A stretch of DNA of 64,000 nt. It comes from Flavobacterium sandaracinum. Lineage in GTDB: Bacteria; Bacteroidota; Bacteroidia; Flavobacteriales; Flavobacteriaceae. The notes beneath the pieces are model-generated. The model had not been told where the DNA came from and did not search any database. It saw only the letters and a list, made by a program, of their open reading frames with translations. The DNA lies in assembly GCF_004349135.1 (NCBI RefSeq), contig NZ_SMFN01000011.1:1-64000 (forward strand), in the 5' to 3' direction. Below, piece by piece: positions 26,351 to 35,925 of this stretch (the stretch's first letter is position 1; the number at the start of each line of letters is the position of its first letter). The translations under genes and the position numbers were made by a program.

Positions 26351-27574
26351 TTATTTTTCTGAAATATCAAAATCTAAACTTTTTAAATCATTCCAAAAAT
26401 CAGGATAGGACTTAGAAACTACTTCTGCATTTTCGATTAGAATCGGAACTTTTAAAGCTAGTGGTGCAAATGCCATCGCCATCCTGTGATCGTTATAAGT
26501 GGCAATTTTGACATTATGATTGATTTCGTTTGAAGCCTCAAGTGTCAAGCTATCATTGGTAACTGCGATTTTTGCACCTAGTTTTGTTAGTTCAATTCGA
26601 AGTGCTTCAAGTCTATCTGTTTCTTTAATTTTTAGGGTATGAAGTCCCGTCAAATGGCAGCCAATCCCTAACCCTAGACAAGTGACCACAATCGTTTGGG
26701 CGATATCCGGAGTATTGTTTAATTCTAAGTTTAAAAATTGCGGTTTAAAGTCAGGCTGTTTAACTAAAATCATTTTGTTTTCTTCAAAATGCGTTTCAAC
26801 TCCCATTTGCTTATAAATTTCAACCAAAGCCGAATCGCCTTGCAAACTAGTTTCTTTATAGCTGGTCAATGAAACAGTTGCCTTTTCAGCTAATGCAACC
26901 AAACTAAAAAAGTAAGAAGCAGAACTCCAATCGGATTCTACGGTCATAACTTTTGCTGCTACTTCTTGTTTTGGATACACGGTAATGACATTTCCTTCGA
27001 AACTGGTTTTGATGTCTAAATCATTCAACAAAGACAACGTCATTTTGATATAAGGAACTGAAGTAATTTCGCCAACCAAAGTGATTTCAATACCATTTTC
27101 CAATTTTGGCGCCACTAATAATAATGCCGATATGTATTGACTACTCACATTGGCAGGAATATTCACTTTAGAAGCGGTGATTTTTTGTCCTTTGATTCGA
27201 ATAGGCGGATAACCCACTTCTTTCTCATAGGAGATTTTCGCACCCAATTGTTCCAAGGCTTCTACCAAAACTTTTATGGGACGCTCTGTCATTCGTTGAG
27301 AGCCGGTCAAAACTACTTCGCGACCTTCGCTTACAGCAAAATAAGCCGTCAAGAAACGCATCGCCGTACCCGCATGATGAATATCAACTACTTCCTCGTT
27401 TCCTTTTAATGCCTTTTGCATTACTTCGCTGTCATCAGAATTAGAAGTATTGGCTAAAGTGATATTTGGAAATAAAGCTTGTAATAACAACAATCGGTTG
27501 GTTTCACTTTTTGAGCCAGTAACTGCAATTTCGGCTTGTAAATTAGAATGGGAAGTTTGTAACAGTAAATTCAT
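26351..27574 (-). CDS. aroA: 3-phosphoshikimate 1-carboxyvinyltransferase (EPSP synthase)
   Basis: 407 residues. AroA condenses shikimate-3-phosphate with PEP, the sixth shikimate step. Motifs: VTGSKSETNRLLLLQAL near the start (PGSKS-type phosphate loop), HHAGTAMRFLTAYFA (the GTAMR site), NVSSQYISALLL, ESDWSSASYFF, and KIKETDRLEALRIEL. It sits in the same minus-strand run as pheA, tyrA and aroG-CM, although three DUF3857 genes, dtd and rsgA lie between, so it may share the upstream attenuated promoter or have its own. Confidence 0.94.
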   Translation of the reverse strand: MNLLLQTSHSNLQAEIAVTGSKSETNRLLLLQALFPNITLANTSNSDDSEVMQKALKGNEEVVDIHHAGTAMRFLTAYFAVSEGREVVLTGSQRMTERPIKVLVEALEQLGAKISYEKEVGYPPIRIKGQKITASKVNIPANVSSQYISALLLVAPKLENGIEITLVGEITSVPYIKMTLSLLNDLDIKTSFEGNVITVYPKQEVAAKVMTVESDWSSASYFFSLVALAEKATVSLTSYKETSLQGDSALVEIYKQMGVETHFEENKMILVKQPDFKPQFLNLELNNTPDIAQTIVVTCLGLGIGCHLTGLHTLKIKETDRLEALRIELTKLGAKIAVTNDSLTLEASNEINHNVKIATYNDHRMAMAFAPLALKVPILIENAEVVSKSYPDFWNDLKSLDFDISEK

Positions 27575-27581
27575 GTTTGTA

Positions 27582-27666
27582 ATTATGAGTTATGAATTAT
27601 GAATTATCAGTGGTCTAATTCAAGTCCGCAATTTACCACTCCGTATTTATAATTCATAATTTATAC
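27582..27666. repeat. AT-rich inverted repeat between mazG and aroA
   Basis: ATGAATTATGAATTAT (about 27590-27605) on the left and ATAATTCATAATTTAT on the right form inverted arms around a 40-nt centre. Similar words occur at 57235-57263. Function unknown. Confidence 0.55.
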
Positions 27667-27674
27667 TTCACAAA

Positions 27675-28001
27675 TTATTTGAGTTTTTCGTTGTTTTTGT
27701 GACGGTCTTTGTCTCTAATGGACTTTAAATCCATTTTTTTGTCGAATGCCTCCTGCAGATTAATCCCAGTTTGGTTTGCCAAACACAATACCACAAAAAC
27801 CACATCGGCTAATTCTTCTCCCAGATCTTTATTCTTATCACTTTCTTTCTCTGATTGTTCTCCATAACGGCGGGCTATGATTCGGGCGACTTCGCCTACT
27901 TCTTCGGTCAGTTGAGCCATATTAGTCAATTCGTTGAAGTAACGAACGCCGTGTTCTTTGATCCAAGTGTCAACGTCGAGTTGTGCATTTTTTATATCCA
28001 T
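27675..28001 (-). CDS. MazG-like nucleotide pyrophosphohydrolase
   Basis: 108 residues, a single MazG domain of the all-alpha NTP pyrophosphatase superfamily. Metal ligands appear in EEVGEVARIIARRYG and DLGEELADVVFVVLCLA. It hydrolyses (probably noncanonical) nucleoside triphosphates to monophosphates as a house-cleaning enzyme. It is 2 nt downstream of the last DUF3857 gene, so cotranscribed. Confidence 0.88.
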   Translation of the reverse strand: MDIKNAQLDVDTWIKEHGVRYFNELTNMAQLTEEVGEVARIIARRYGEQSEKESDKNKDLGEELADVVFVVLCLANQTGINLQEAFDKKMDLKSIRDKDRHKNNEKLK

Positions 28002-28003
28002 GA

Positions 28004-30016
28004 TTATATTCTTTTTAATACAATTTTTTCATTTTGTTTTTCAATTATTTTCTGATAAAACTCCTTTAATTCACCATAAAAATCGGCATGAAAAATAGCT
28101 CCGTTAATTTCCTCACTAATTATAAACTGAATCTTATTCCCTACATTTAGCGTATTAATACTAAAGGTAGCCTCTTTCCCTGCCGTGCTAATTCGCATTA
28201 CTTTTGGAAGGGATTCTACCACATATCCGACAGGGATTTCTACACTAATATTATACTTATTTTGCCTAGCATATCCAAAATATAAGGGCATTTGCCTCTT
28301 CTCCCGAACAAACGGGTTTTTGCTAAGTGTAAAAAACAGCATCGGATTTATAAACATCTTTCCAGCAATTATTTCACAGTGGTTTGTAGTTGCAAAAGTA
28401 AATATTTCCGTTACGGGCTTGCTTAAGTCCGTGTTTTCATTTTCTATTTCGTAATCACTAATTTCGATTCCGTTTAAATCATTCTCCAACTTTTCCAGAT
28501 AACTTTCCCTATTTACACCTGAAAATTTTTCTCTAAATATAAGCGCTTCAGAATTGGTATTCTGAACCCTAAATTTTCCATCTATTTTTCCGTTTGCATC
28601 TACAGCGACTAGTAAAGTATAATTCTTTTTAGATGGGATCTCCGGCACAAGATTAATTTCGTCCGACGTCCCATCTTTTCGAATAAGTCTGCCTGTCCAA
28701 TTTAAGGCATTCAGAGGCAGAACATCAGGAGCTGTAAATTTACTTGTTGCGTCTAGTAAAATTTGTTTTCCTCCAATATTTGCTGCGGCAATTACATAAT
28801 TAAAAACGGTGCGGTTTGGATAAACGGGAATTCCATGATCTTTAGTACTTACTAAAACAGGGTTAGCATTAATTCCCGCCATTTTCAGCATATTAATCAG
28901 AATAAAATTTATTTCCGCACTATTTCCAATTTTGTTAGTGTATGCTTCTTTTACTCCTTTGTCCGTATAATAGCTGTTCTCTTTATTCCAATTCATTTTT
29001 TGCTGGACAAATTTAAAAATAATTAGGAGCCTTTCGAATTCCGTTGCTGTAGTACTCTCCTCCTTTTTTAAAATTGTTTTTAAATCATCAAGAAAATACA
29101 CTCCCTGTTCCAACTCTTTACCAAAATCCTTATTTTCAAAAATTGTTTTAGCAACTCCTTCCCAGGTCGTTGCATAATCCTTTACCGGCTCTTGATAGAA
29201 TTGTGTTTTTTCTAATTCATGCTGGATCGAGAATCGATAGTTTTCCAGATTGTCAACGTAAGGTTCGTATTTCAAAGCCGGAATATTAGAAGCACTGTAC
29301 GTACTAATTAGCTGCTTAAAATTTACAGAATCACTTCTGGTGAAATCATTTTTATTTGCATAATGTAAAGTACCACTACTTACTCTTTGCTCTGTTTTTG
29401 CTTGCAAAAAACCGTTTACAATCGCTTTATAAACAAAGAAACCGGGGATTTCAGTACAATATTCTGCATAATTAACTGGGATTTCATACTGAAAATTAAA
29501 ATGTGGAAACTTAACAATATTATCTGACTTTAAGATATACCTAAACTCAATTACAGAGCCCACTTTTACATTTGGCAATGTGATGGAGGCCACATTCCAA
29601 TATTTGTTTGCGTTAGTCTTAAAACTACCTTCACTATTTAATTTTGTTTTAACGACAACTCCATTTTCTAGATTATAAGTGACTGCATCTGAAAACCGAA
29701 CCGAATCATCTATACTATTTTCGTATCCCACATAATAGGGGACTTCAAAATTTGCCCAACTCAGCGCTTCTTTTTTGTAAATTTTGATCCTAATCTGAAA
29801 TTCCGTAGTGATAGAAAAACCTGATTTTTCATTGTATTTAAAGGATGTTTTAGCCTTGTTATAAAGTACCGCCGCCACCGCGCTAGTGTCGATAGAATGT
29901 GTTTTTTCCTGTAGTTCAGCAACTGACACTTTTCCCAATTCAAGATTTTGTGAATTTAAATTGACAAAAGAAATCAGAAAAACAAAACCTAAAAACCATT
30001 TGTTAAGACGCATCAT
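28004..30016 (-). CDS. DUF3857 and transglutaminase-like protein (third of the set)
   Basis: 670 residues. It has a signal peptide, an N-terminal DUF3857 beta domain (VKVGSVIEFRYILKSDNIVK), and a transglutaminase-like central part (about 320-400: FKFVQQKMNWN, KIGNSAEINFILINMLKMAGINANPVLVST). The usual catalytic Cys of the transglutaminase core appears replaced (GNSAEIN where GDCKD-like is expected), so it may be catalytically dead. It is secreted, probably at the cell envelope. It is a tandem paralog of the next gene, with 1 nt between them. Function unknown. Confidence 0.82.
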   Translation of the reverse strand: MMRLNKWFLGFVFLISFVNLNSQNLELGKVSVAELQEKTHSIDTSAVAAVLYNKAKTSFKYNEKSGFSITTEFQIRIKIYKKEALSWANFEVPYYVGYENSIDDSVRFSDAVTYNLENGVVVKTKLNSEGSFKTNANKYWNVASITLPNVKVGSVIEFRYILKSDNIVKFPHFNFQYEIPVNYAEYCTEIPGFFVYKAIVNGFLQAKTEQRVSSGTLHYANKNDFTRSDSVNFKQLISTYSASNIPALKYEPYVDNLENYRFSIQHELEKTQFYQEPVKDYATTWEGVAKTIFENKDFGKELEQGVYFLDDLKTILKKEESTTATEFERLLIIFKFVQQKMNWNKENSYYTDKGVKEAYTNKIGNSAEINFILINMLKMAGINANPVLVSTKDHGIPVYPNRTVFNYVIAAANIGGKQILLDATSKFTAPDVLPLNALNWTGRLIRKDGTSDEINLVPEIPSKKNYTLLVAVDANGKIDGKFRVQNTNSEALIFREKFSGVNRESYLEKLENDLNGIEISDYEIENENTDLSKPVTEIFTFATTNHCEIIAGKMFINPMLFFTLSKNPFVREKRQMPLYFGYARQNKYNISVEIPVGYVVESLPKVMRISTAGKEATFSINTLNVGNKIQFIISEEINGAIFHADFYGELKEFYQKIIEKQNEKIVLKRI

Positions 30017-30017
30017 T

Positions 30018-32033
30018 TTAAATTTTACTCAATACAATTTTTTCATTTTCCTTTTCCATCATTTTTTGATAAAACTCCTTTAAAGCTGGATAATATTCAG
30101 CTGAAATAATTGGCCTATTTATTTGGCTCAAAATCGAAACTTGAATAGAATCTCCAGATAAACTAGTCAAGAATTTAAAGCTCCCTAAGCCGTCCTCCAT
30201 CAAGATACTTGCCGATGCGGGAAAAGACTCTACTTTGTATCCTGCTGGAATCTGTAAATTAATTGCGTATTTATCTAAAAAAGGAAAACCGAAATCAACA
30301 GGATATTCTCTAATTTCTTGTTTAAAAGGATTATTGCCTTGACTAAAAGACAGCATGGGTTTAATATAAATTTTACCTCCTAATATTTCGCTAGAATTAG
30401 CCCCAGTAAATGAAATTGTTTCTATTAGAGGTAATTTAAGATCATTTTCATTGGCTCTCAAATAATCACTTACTTCAATTTTATCATTTTCGTTTTCAAA
30501 TTTTTCTAAATAGGCCTCTTCCTTTAAATCTTTGACGTTTGATCTAAAAATCATAGCATTATGATCTGTTCTTTGGCGTCTTAATTTACCAACAACTTCC
30601 CCTTTATCATTTACAGCATAATTCATGGTGATGACATCATTTGATGTTTGTTTTGGCATTAGATCTACTTCTGATGAAGTTCCGTCTTTTCGAATAAGCC
30701 TTCCCAACCAGTTGAGATCTCTAAAAGGCAAAACATTAGGACTCGAAAATTTATCTGTAGCATCTAAGAGTACTACATCCGTTCCGTTTTCTACTGCTGC
30801 AATAACATAATTAAAAGCCGTTCTGTTAGGAAATAGAGCGATACCATTTGAACGGGTACTAACCAAAACAGGATTTGCTGTCAATCCTGCATGACGCAGC
30901 ATGGCGGTAAGCATAAGATTTATTTCGGCTACGTTTCCTGTTTTGTTTTTGTACGCTTGTTTGACTCCATCATTACAAGAATAGCCATAGTAATCATTCC
31001 ATTTTACAGTTGACTTTACGTATTGCAAGATGGCGGTAATTTTTTCTTCAGCTGTATTTAATCCTGCTAATACTGCTTTTAAATCCTCTTCAAAATAACC
31101 CGTCTTATTCAATTCTGGTCCAAAATCATCGTAGTTATAAATGGTCTTGACTACCGCATTCCAGTTTGTTGAGTAGGCATTTAAAGGCTCCCCTGGATAT
31201 TTTGTCATGGCCAATTCTTGCACTAAACTCGACGTATAATTATCAATATTGTTAACAAAAGATTCTTCTTTCATTGCGGGCATATTTTGAGCCAAATAAG
31301 TTGTTCTAGTTTCTAAATAATCTATTTTGTCACTACTAAAAGACGTTTGCGTGACTCTGTTTGATGTGGTTCTTTCCTTAGAGTTTAAAGTTATAGAATT
31401 TCTACCGTTCTCTACGGTTACTACAGGCCTGATAAATCCTTTCAAATTTGCATTGTAAATAAAATACTCTGGTACATAATTTTTATATTCGGAGTAATTC
31501 ACTGGAATACTACTCTGAAAATACCAGTCCCGCGGACTACCTGTTCTAACGCTACGAATAGTATATTTAAACTCAATCACCGAACCTTGTTTTATATTAG
31601 GCATTGTTATTTTTTTTTGTCCCCAATATTTGTTTAGGACTTCATCAAATTCTCCATCACTTTTGAGTTTTGTTTTTTCAATTTTGTCATTAACTAAATT
31701 ATAAGTTGTTGCATCCGAAAAGGATACTGTTTCCTTAGCATCATTTACTGTGTAATAACGAATGCTCTTATTAGCCCATTCATACCCTTCTTTTTTGTAA
31801 ATTTTAATCCGTGCTTTAATCTCCGTAATCATCACGAAACCTTTCTCTTGCGAATATTCAAAACTATTTTTTCCCTTTTCGAATAGAACGGCCGCAACTG
31901 CACTAGAATCTTTTGGATGCACCTTCTCTTGCAGCTCTGCAAGGGAAACTTTTCCCAATTCAAAATTTTGAGCTTTCATATTTGACAATGAAAAAAGTAG
32001 TATCACTATTAAAAATGCTGTTTTGAATGACAT
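30018..32033 (-). CDS. DUF3857 and transglutaminase-like protein (second of the set)
   Basis: 671 residues, the closest relative of the 28004-30016 gene: signal peptide, then ELGKVSLAELQEKVHPKDSSAVAAVLF, DUF3857 region with NIKQGSVIEFKYTIRSV, and transglutaminase-like core (KTGNVAEINLMLTAMLRHAGLTANPVLVSTRSNG). The catalytic Cys position is again not Cys. The near-identical layouts show a recent tandem duplication. It is 3 nt after the first set member. Confidence 0.82.
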   Translation of the reverse strand: MSFKTAFLIVILLFSLSNMKAQNFELGKVSLAELQEKVHPKDSSAVAAVLFEKGKNSFEYSQEKGFVMITEIKARIKIYKKEGYEWANKSIRYYTVNDAKETVSFSDATTYNLVNDKIEKTKLKSDGEFDEVLNKYWGQKKITMPNIKQGSVIEFKYTIRSVRTGSPRDWYFQSSIPVNYSEYKNYVPEYFIYNANLKGFIRPVVTVENGRNSITLNSKERTTSNRVTQTSFSSDKIDYLETRTTYLAQNMPAMKEESFVNNIDNYTSSLVQELAMTKYPGEPLNAYSTNWNAVVKTIYNYDDFGPELNKTGYFEEDLKAVLAGLNTAEEKITAILQYVKSTVKWNDYYGYSCNDGVKQAYKNKTGNVAEINLMLTAMLRHAGLTANPVLVSTRSNGIALFPNRTAFNYVIAAVENGTDVVLLDATDKFSSPNVLPFRDLNWLGRLIRKDGTSSEVDLMPKQTSNDVITMNYAVNDKGEVVGKLRRQRTDHNAMIFRSNVKDLKEEAYLEKFENENDKIEVSDYLRANENDLKLPLIETISFTGANSSEILGGKIYIKPMLSFSQGNNPFKQEIREYPVDFGFPFLDKYAINLQIPAGYKVESFPASASILMEDGLGSFKFLTSLSGDSIQVSILSQINRPIISAEYYPALKEFYQKMMEKENEKIVLSKI

Positions 32034-32036
32034 GTT

Positions 32037-33947
32037 TTATTGGTTTTTGGTTAAAATTATTTTGGCGTTATCGTTTTTCGAAATCTGGTCCATAAAAAGG
32101 CGGTATTCGTCATATTCCTTATTGGAATACAATCCTTTTTTAATAAATAAAGTTCGTTTGTAAACTAAAGTAGAGTCGTCTTTTTTAACAATTTCTGATT
32201 TGTATTCACCAAACTTAGTTATACTCTCAAAATCGGAGGGAATAAATTCAACTGTAAATCCTGCCGGCAGCGCAACTTCGATTTCGTCCGTATCAATAAA
32301 TCCTCTTTGTATTTCAAATGGATTCTTACGATTTCTGATTCGTTTGACACTTCCTGTAAATTGATTAAAAGCATTTATAGCAAACATCATTTTGCTACCA
32401 GAAATAGTACCATAATTTATGGCATTAATACTTCCATTTTCAGTAAAACGAACCTTCTCTTTATCATTGGAGAAAGTTGTTTTTTCTATTTTCAAATTAT
32501 TAATAGTACTCCAATACCCTTTATAATGTGCTTCTTTAGCAGTAGGTTGCATATTTTCTATCGCAGCTTTTCTCGCATATTGTGATCCTTCAGAAACTAT
32601 AGTGATCTTCCCTGAAAAATTCCCATTAGTATCAATTGCATAATTACCTTTACTAATTTGTGCATTATCTTTGTTGTGGTACGTTTTAGTATGAATAATT
32701 TCGCCACCGTCAGGTTTCATAACAACGACATCTCTATCGTCTGTAAAGTTGGCCTGATACCCAAAAGGATCATCTTGACTAGTGCATTCTAAAAAAATAG
32801 TATCCTCTCCATTGGGAACGCATAAAATAACGTGATTTCCTTGGATGGAGAAAAAATCAGCCTCCATGTTTCGTATATCTTGATCACCAAACAATTCAGT
32901 GTAATAAGACGGAACGCCAACCACATCCAATAATGCTCTTGTGTAATTGGACAATGCCTTACAATCTCCATAGCCTAGCCGATCAACATCGCTAGCAAGC
33001 ATGGGTTTAAATCCACCTATACCAACCTGCACGCTTACATATCTTGATTTTTCTTGCATATATTGATACACGATTCTGGCTTTTTTAATTGGATCTGTTT
33101 CACTGCCAACTAATGATTTAATTTTAACTTTAGTTTCATCATTCAAAATGGCTGTACCCATCAAAATATTTTCAGAGAACCATTTTCCATATTCTTTCCA
33201 ATTTTTGGCAGTACCATCAACACCTTCAAGATTGAAGCTTTCTAACCCCATCATGACCTTTGGAAAAACTTTCGAAACTGGAGTGAAATCCTCGAATTTT
33301 TGGGCTAAAACAGTAGCAACCGAATACGATAATTGGGTTGCGGTATCGGTATCTTTTTTAATTTTGAAATTAGAAAAATTAAACTCCTTCTTTTTAAAAC
33401 CGAGAGTAGCAGGAAAATTCACATTCAAGACGCTTTTCTCTATACTGACATAAAAATCCGAAAGTATGGACCACGTTGGAATAAACGCCGTATTTGAAGT
33501 TTCTATTTCACTCTCATACACTACTGTAAAAGGATATTGTGTGGGTGTATACTCAATATAAATATAGCGACCGTCAGAAAAAATGGTACTTCCACCAGAC
33601 GCACTTTGATCTTTAAAATCTTTTCGTTTTATTTTTTTGATTTCATTTCCCAGAGCATCATAAATGATTGCTTCAATTGCTTTAACCGTTCTTCTTTTAT
33701 CGTAACTCTCGATGGCATCAATGGCATTAATTCCTTTTTCGTTCAAAACGGTAACGACTCTCTTTGTTTTGATATTCATACTCCTTTGAGACGAAATAAC
33801 AATGTCAATTTGATTTAAACGCACGACGGCATTAGCATTTTCTGTCAGACTATCTGAAATGTTAAGCGATTGATATTCATTTTTTTGAGCATGAACTGTA
33901 AAAGCAACAGTTGTAAAAAAAAGCAAAAACAGCGAAGTAATTTTCAT
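32037..33947 (-). CDS. DUF3857 and transglutaminase-domain protein (first of the set)
   Basis: 636 residues, more divergent than the two paralogs that follow. A signal peptide (ending VHAQKN) precedes DUF3857 (TPTQYPFTVVYESEIETSN) and an intact transglutaminase core: GYGDCKALSNYTRALLDVVGVPSYY contains the catalytic Cys, with a downstream His in GNHVILCVPNG. It is therefore the likely active member, a periplasmic or surface peptidase-like or transamidase-like enzyme. The three genes form an operon with 1-3 nt spacing. Confidence 0.83.
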   Translation of the reverse strand: MKITSLFLLFFTTVAFTVHAQKNEYQSLNISDSLTENANAVVRLNQIDIVISSQRSMNIKTKRVVTVLNEKGINAIDAIESYDKRRTVKAIEAIIYDALGNEIKKIKRKDFKDQSASGGSTIFSDGRYIYIEYTPTQYPFTVVYESEIETSNTAFIPTWSILSDFYVSIEKSVLNVNFPATLGFKKKEFNFSNFKIKKDTDTATQLSYSVATVLAQKFEDFTPVSKVFPKVMMGLESFNLEGVDGTAKNWKEYGKWFSENILMGTAILNDETKVKIKSLVGSETDPIKKARIVYQYMQEKSRYVSVQVGIGGFKPMLASDVDRLGYGDCKALSNYTRALLDVVGVPSYYTELFGDQDIRNMEADFFSIQGNHVILCVPNGEDTIFLECTSQDDPFGYQANFTDDRDVVVMKPDGGEIIHTKTYHNKDNAQISKGNYAIDTNGNFSGKITIVSEGSQYARKAAIENMQPTAKEAHYKGYWSTINNLKIEKTTFSNDKEKVRFTENGSINAINYGTISGSKMMFAINAFNQFTGSVKRIRNRKNPFEIQRGFIDTDEIEVALPAGFTVEFIPSDFESITKFGEYKSEIVKKDDSTLVYKRTLFIKKGLYSNKEYDEYRLFMDQISKNDNAKIILTKNQ

Positions 33948-34095
33948 TATAATAATTGAAATTGTGAATAATAAACCAAAAATTCATAAGAGTACCAGTA
34001 CTTATTTTTGTAAAAAGTATGGAAATTTTTTATTTTGGAATTTCTATTATTCGTGGTATTCAAAAATATACTAAATCTTACAATAAACAAGTATT

Positions 34096-34548
34096 TTACT
34101 CTTTATTTTTGCTATCAATAGTGATGGTGACAGGCCCGTCATTTAACAGAAGTACTTTCATATCCGCACCAAAAATACCTGTTTGTACTTTTTTACCCAG
34201 TTCTTTTTGCAAATGGCTTACAAAAATTTCATATAAAGGAATGGCAATTTCTGGTTTTGAAGCTTTGATATACGAAGGCCGATTTCCTTTTTTGGTCAAG
34301 GCATGCAATGTAAATTGGGAAACTACAAGTACTTCGCCGTCGATATCTTTGACAGATAAATTCATCAGATCGTCTTCATCACCAAAAATGCGGATGTTCG
34401 TAATTTTATTCACCAACCAATCAATATCTTCTTGATTATCGGCATCTTCAATACCAACTAAAACCAAGAGTCCTTTTTGAATATCCGCTACGATTTTGTT
34501 ATCTATTGTTACGGAGGCTGAGGAAACTCTTTGTATTACTACTTTCAT
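34096..34548 (-). CDS. dtd: D-aminoacyl-tRNA deacylase
   Basis: 150 residues, standard length. DTD removes D-amino acids from tRNA. Motifs: MKVVIQRVSSASVTIDN at the start, VVSQFTLHALTKKGNRPSY, and NDGPVTITIDS near the end (NxGPVT). The start codon at 34548 directly follows a GC-rich repeat (34549-34573), so the usual upstream region has been replaced. It follows rsgA in the aromatic-gene transcript direction. Confidence 0.94.
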   Translation of the reverse strand: MKVVIQRVSSASVTIDNKIVADIQKGLLVLVGIEDADNQEDIDWLVNKITNIRIFGDEDDLMNLSVKDIDGEVLVVSQFTLHALTKKGNRPSYIKASKPEIAIPLYEIFVSHLQKELGKKVQTGIFGADMKVLLLNDGPVTITIDSKNKE

Positions 34549-34661
34549 AGCCCCCTAGCCCCCGAAGGGGAAATTATCAAAATTGTAAATAAAAAAATTT
34601 GTCATGATTTCTGATTTTATTTTTAACAGTTTAACGTTCCCCCTTCGGGGGTTAGGGGGCT
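34549..34661. repeat. GC-rich palindromic repeats a and b, inverted pair
   Basis: Copy a (34549-34573, AGCCCCCTAGCCCCCGAAGG) and copy b (34636-34661, inverted) bracket 62 bp of noncoding DNA. The pair fills the gap exactly from the dtd start codon to the rsgA stop codon. Copy b is identical over 26 nt, in reverse, to the copy at 44820-44845 inside metH. Confidence 0.85.
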
Positions 34662-34662
34662 T

Positions 34663-35640
34663 TTACTCCCTCGTTTTATCACTAATGATTCTATCCTCAT
34701 TATGAATATCAGTTCTGTAATTTTCATCATCACCTTCCAGAATTTTAAGGTAACTTCTGTAGCGAGACCAAGCGATTTCATCTTTTTCCAAAGCTGCTTT
34801 TATAGCACAATGCGGCTCTTCCTTATGCAAACAATTGTTGAATTTGCATTGCTCTTTCAATTTGAAAAACTCAGGAAAATATCCACTGATTTCTTCTTTT
34901 TCCATATCTACAATTCCAAAACCTTTGATGCCTGGCGTATCGATAATTCTGGCATCAAAAGACAGATCATACATCTCAGCAAACGTTGTTGTGTGCTGTC
35001 CTTGTTTGCTTGCTTCGGAAATCGTTTTTGTTTTTAAATGCAGTGATGGTTCCATAGCATTCACTAAAGTTGATTTTCCAACTCCAGAATGCCCAGAAAA
35101 CATACTCACTTTGCCAATCATCATTTCCTTTAATTGTTCAATTCCTTTCATTTCAGTAGAAGAAACGCGCAAGCATTTGTATCCAATTTCTTGATACACA
35201 TGCTGCATGTACAACTGTTCGTCCAGCGTAGCGTCATCAAAAGTATCTATTTTGTTAAAAACAAGAACAGTTTCAATTCCATACGCTTCCGCTGTAACCA
35301 GAAATCGATCAATAAAATTAAAAGTCGTTGGCGGATTATTGATCGTAACCAACAAGAAAACCCGGTCAATATTAGACGCTATAATATGCATCTGATGCGA
35401 TAAATTCACTGATTTCCGTACGATATAGTTCTTCCTGTCATGAATTTTATGAATCGTTCCCGTAACAGTGTCGGATGATTCTTCGAGTTCATAATCCACA
35501 ACATCGCCTACAGCAATAGGATTGGTACTTTTGATTCCTTTAATTCGGAATTTCCCTTTCATACGGCATTCTATAAAATCACCTTGTTCGGATTTTACGG
35601 TGTACCAACTTCCTGTAGATTTGTATACGAGTCCTGTCAT
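34663..35640 (-). CDS. rsgA: Ribosome small subunit-dependent GTPase
   Basis: 325 residues. A 30S assembly GTPase with an OB-fold N-terminal domain (GLVYKSTGSWYTVK), a circularly permuted GTPase domain (G4 VFNKID, G1 GHSGVGKSTLVN, G3 DTPGIKGF) and a C-terminal zinc knuckle (CKFNNCLHKEEPHCAIK). The stop codon TAA is immediately followed on the coding strand by a GC-rich repeat. It is part of the same minus-strand run as the aromatic genes upstream. Confidence 0.94.
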   Translation of the reverse strand: MTGLVYKSTGSWYTVKSEQGDFIECRMKGKFRIKGIKSTNPIAVGDVVDYELEESSDTVTGTIHKIHDRKNYIVRKSVNLSHQMHIIASNIDRVFLLVTINNPPTTFNFIDRFLVTAEAYGIETVLVFNKIDTFDDATLDEQLYMQHVYQEIGYKCLRVSSTEMKGIEQLKEMMIGKVSMFSGHSGVGKSTLVNAMEPSLHLKTKTISEASKQGQHTTTFAEMYDLSFDARIIDTPGIKGFGIVDMEKEEISGYFPEFFKLKEQCKFNNCLHKEEPHCAIKAALEKDEIAWSRYRSYLKILEGDDENYRTDIHNEDRIISDKTRE

Positions 35641-35648
35641 TTAGGATT

Positions 35649-35754
35649 ATTTGATTGAAGATTAACGATTTTAGATTTCTGATTTAAAATCTAAGACTTT
35701 GCAAAGATAAAGGATTTTTGATTGAAGATTAACGATTTTAGATTTCTGATTTTA
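35649..35754. repeat. Two direct copies of an AT-rich word
   Basis: GATTGAAGATTAACGATTTT followed by AGATTTCTGATTT occurs at about 35653-35685 and 35720-35754 (67-nt period). Related fragments lie at 35898-35921 (reverse), 59418-59441, 61382-61408 (reverse) and 61966-61993 (reverse). Confidence 0.75.
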
Positions 35755-35837
35755 GAAACCTATTAATTCCCAAATAGTATCTTCAGTATCAACACATATA
35801 CAGCTACTTCAATATAAACTCCCATAACCATGAATAA

Positions 35838-35870
35838 AAAAACCCAAAAACTATAAGCCTTTGGGTTTTT
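35838..35870 (-). terminator. Terminator after the aroG-chorismate mutase gene
   Basis: Perfect 11-bp stem (AAAAACCCAAA and TTTGGGTTTTT), 11-nt loop, T-rich on both sides, 56 nt after the gene's stop codon. It would limit transcription into rsgA. Confidence 0.85.
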
Positions 35871-35925
35871 ATAAAAATCTGAATCTACGACTCCCGAAAT
35901 CAGAAATCGTTAATCCAAAATCATT

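Noticed and set aside
35757..35835. Minus-strand frame with a hydrophobic run (MGVYIEVAVYVLILKILF) after the aroG terminator
   Set aside because: Only about 22 codons from the ATG, the frame upstream runs through a perfect terminator hairpin, and AT-rich DNA easily produces hydrophobic frames. No independent support.
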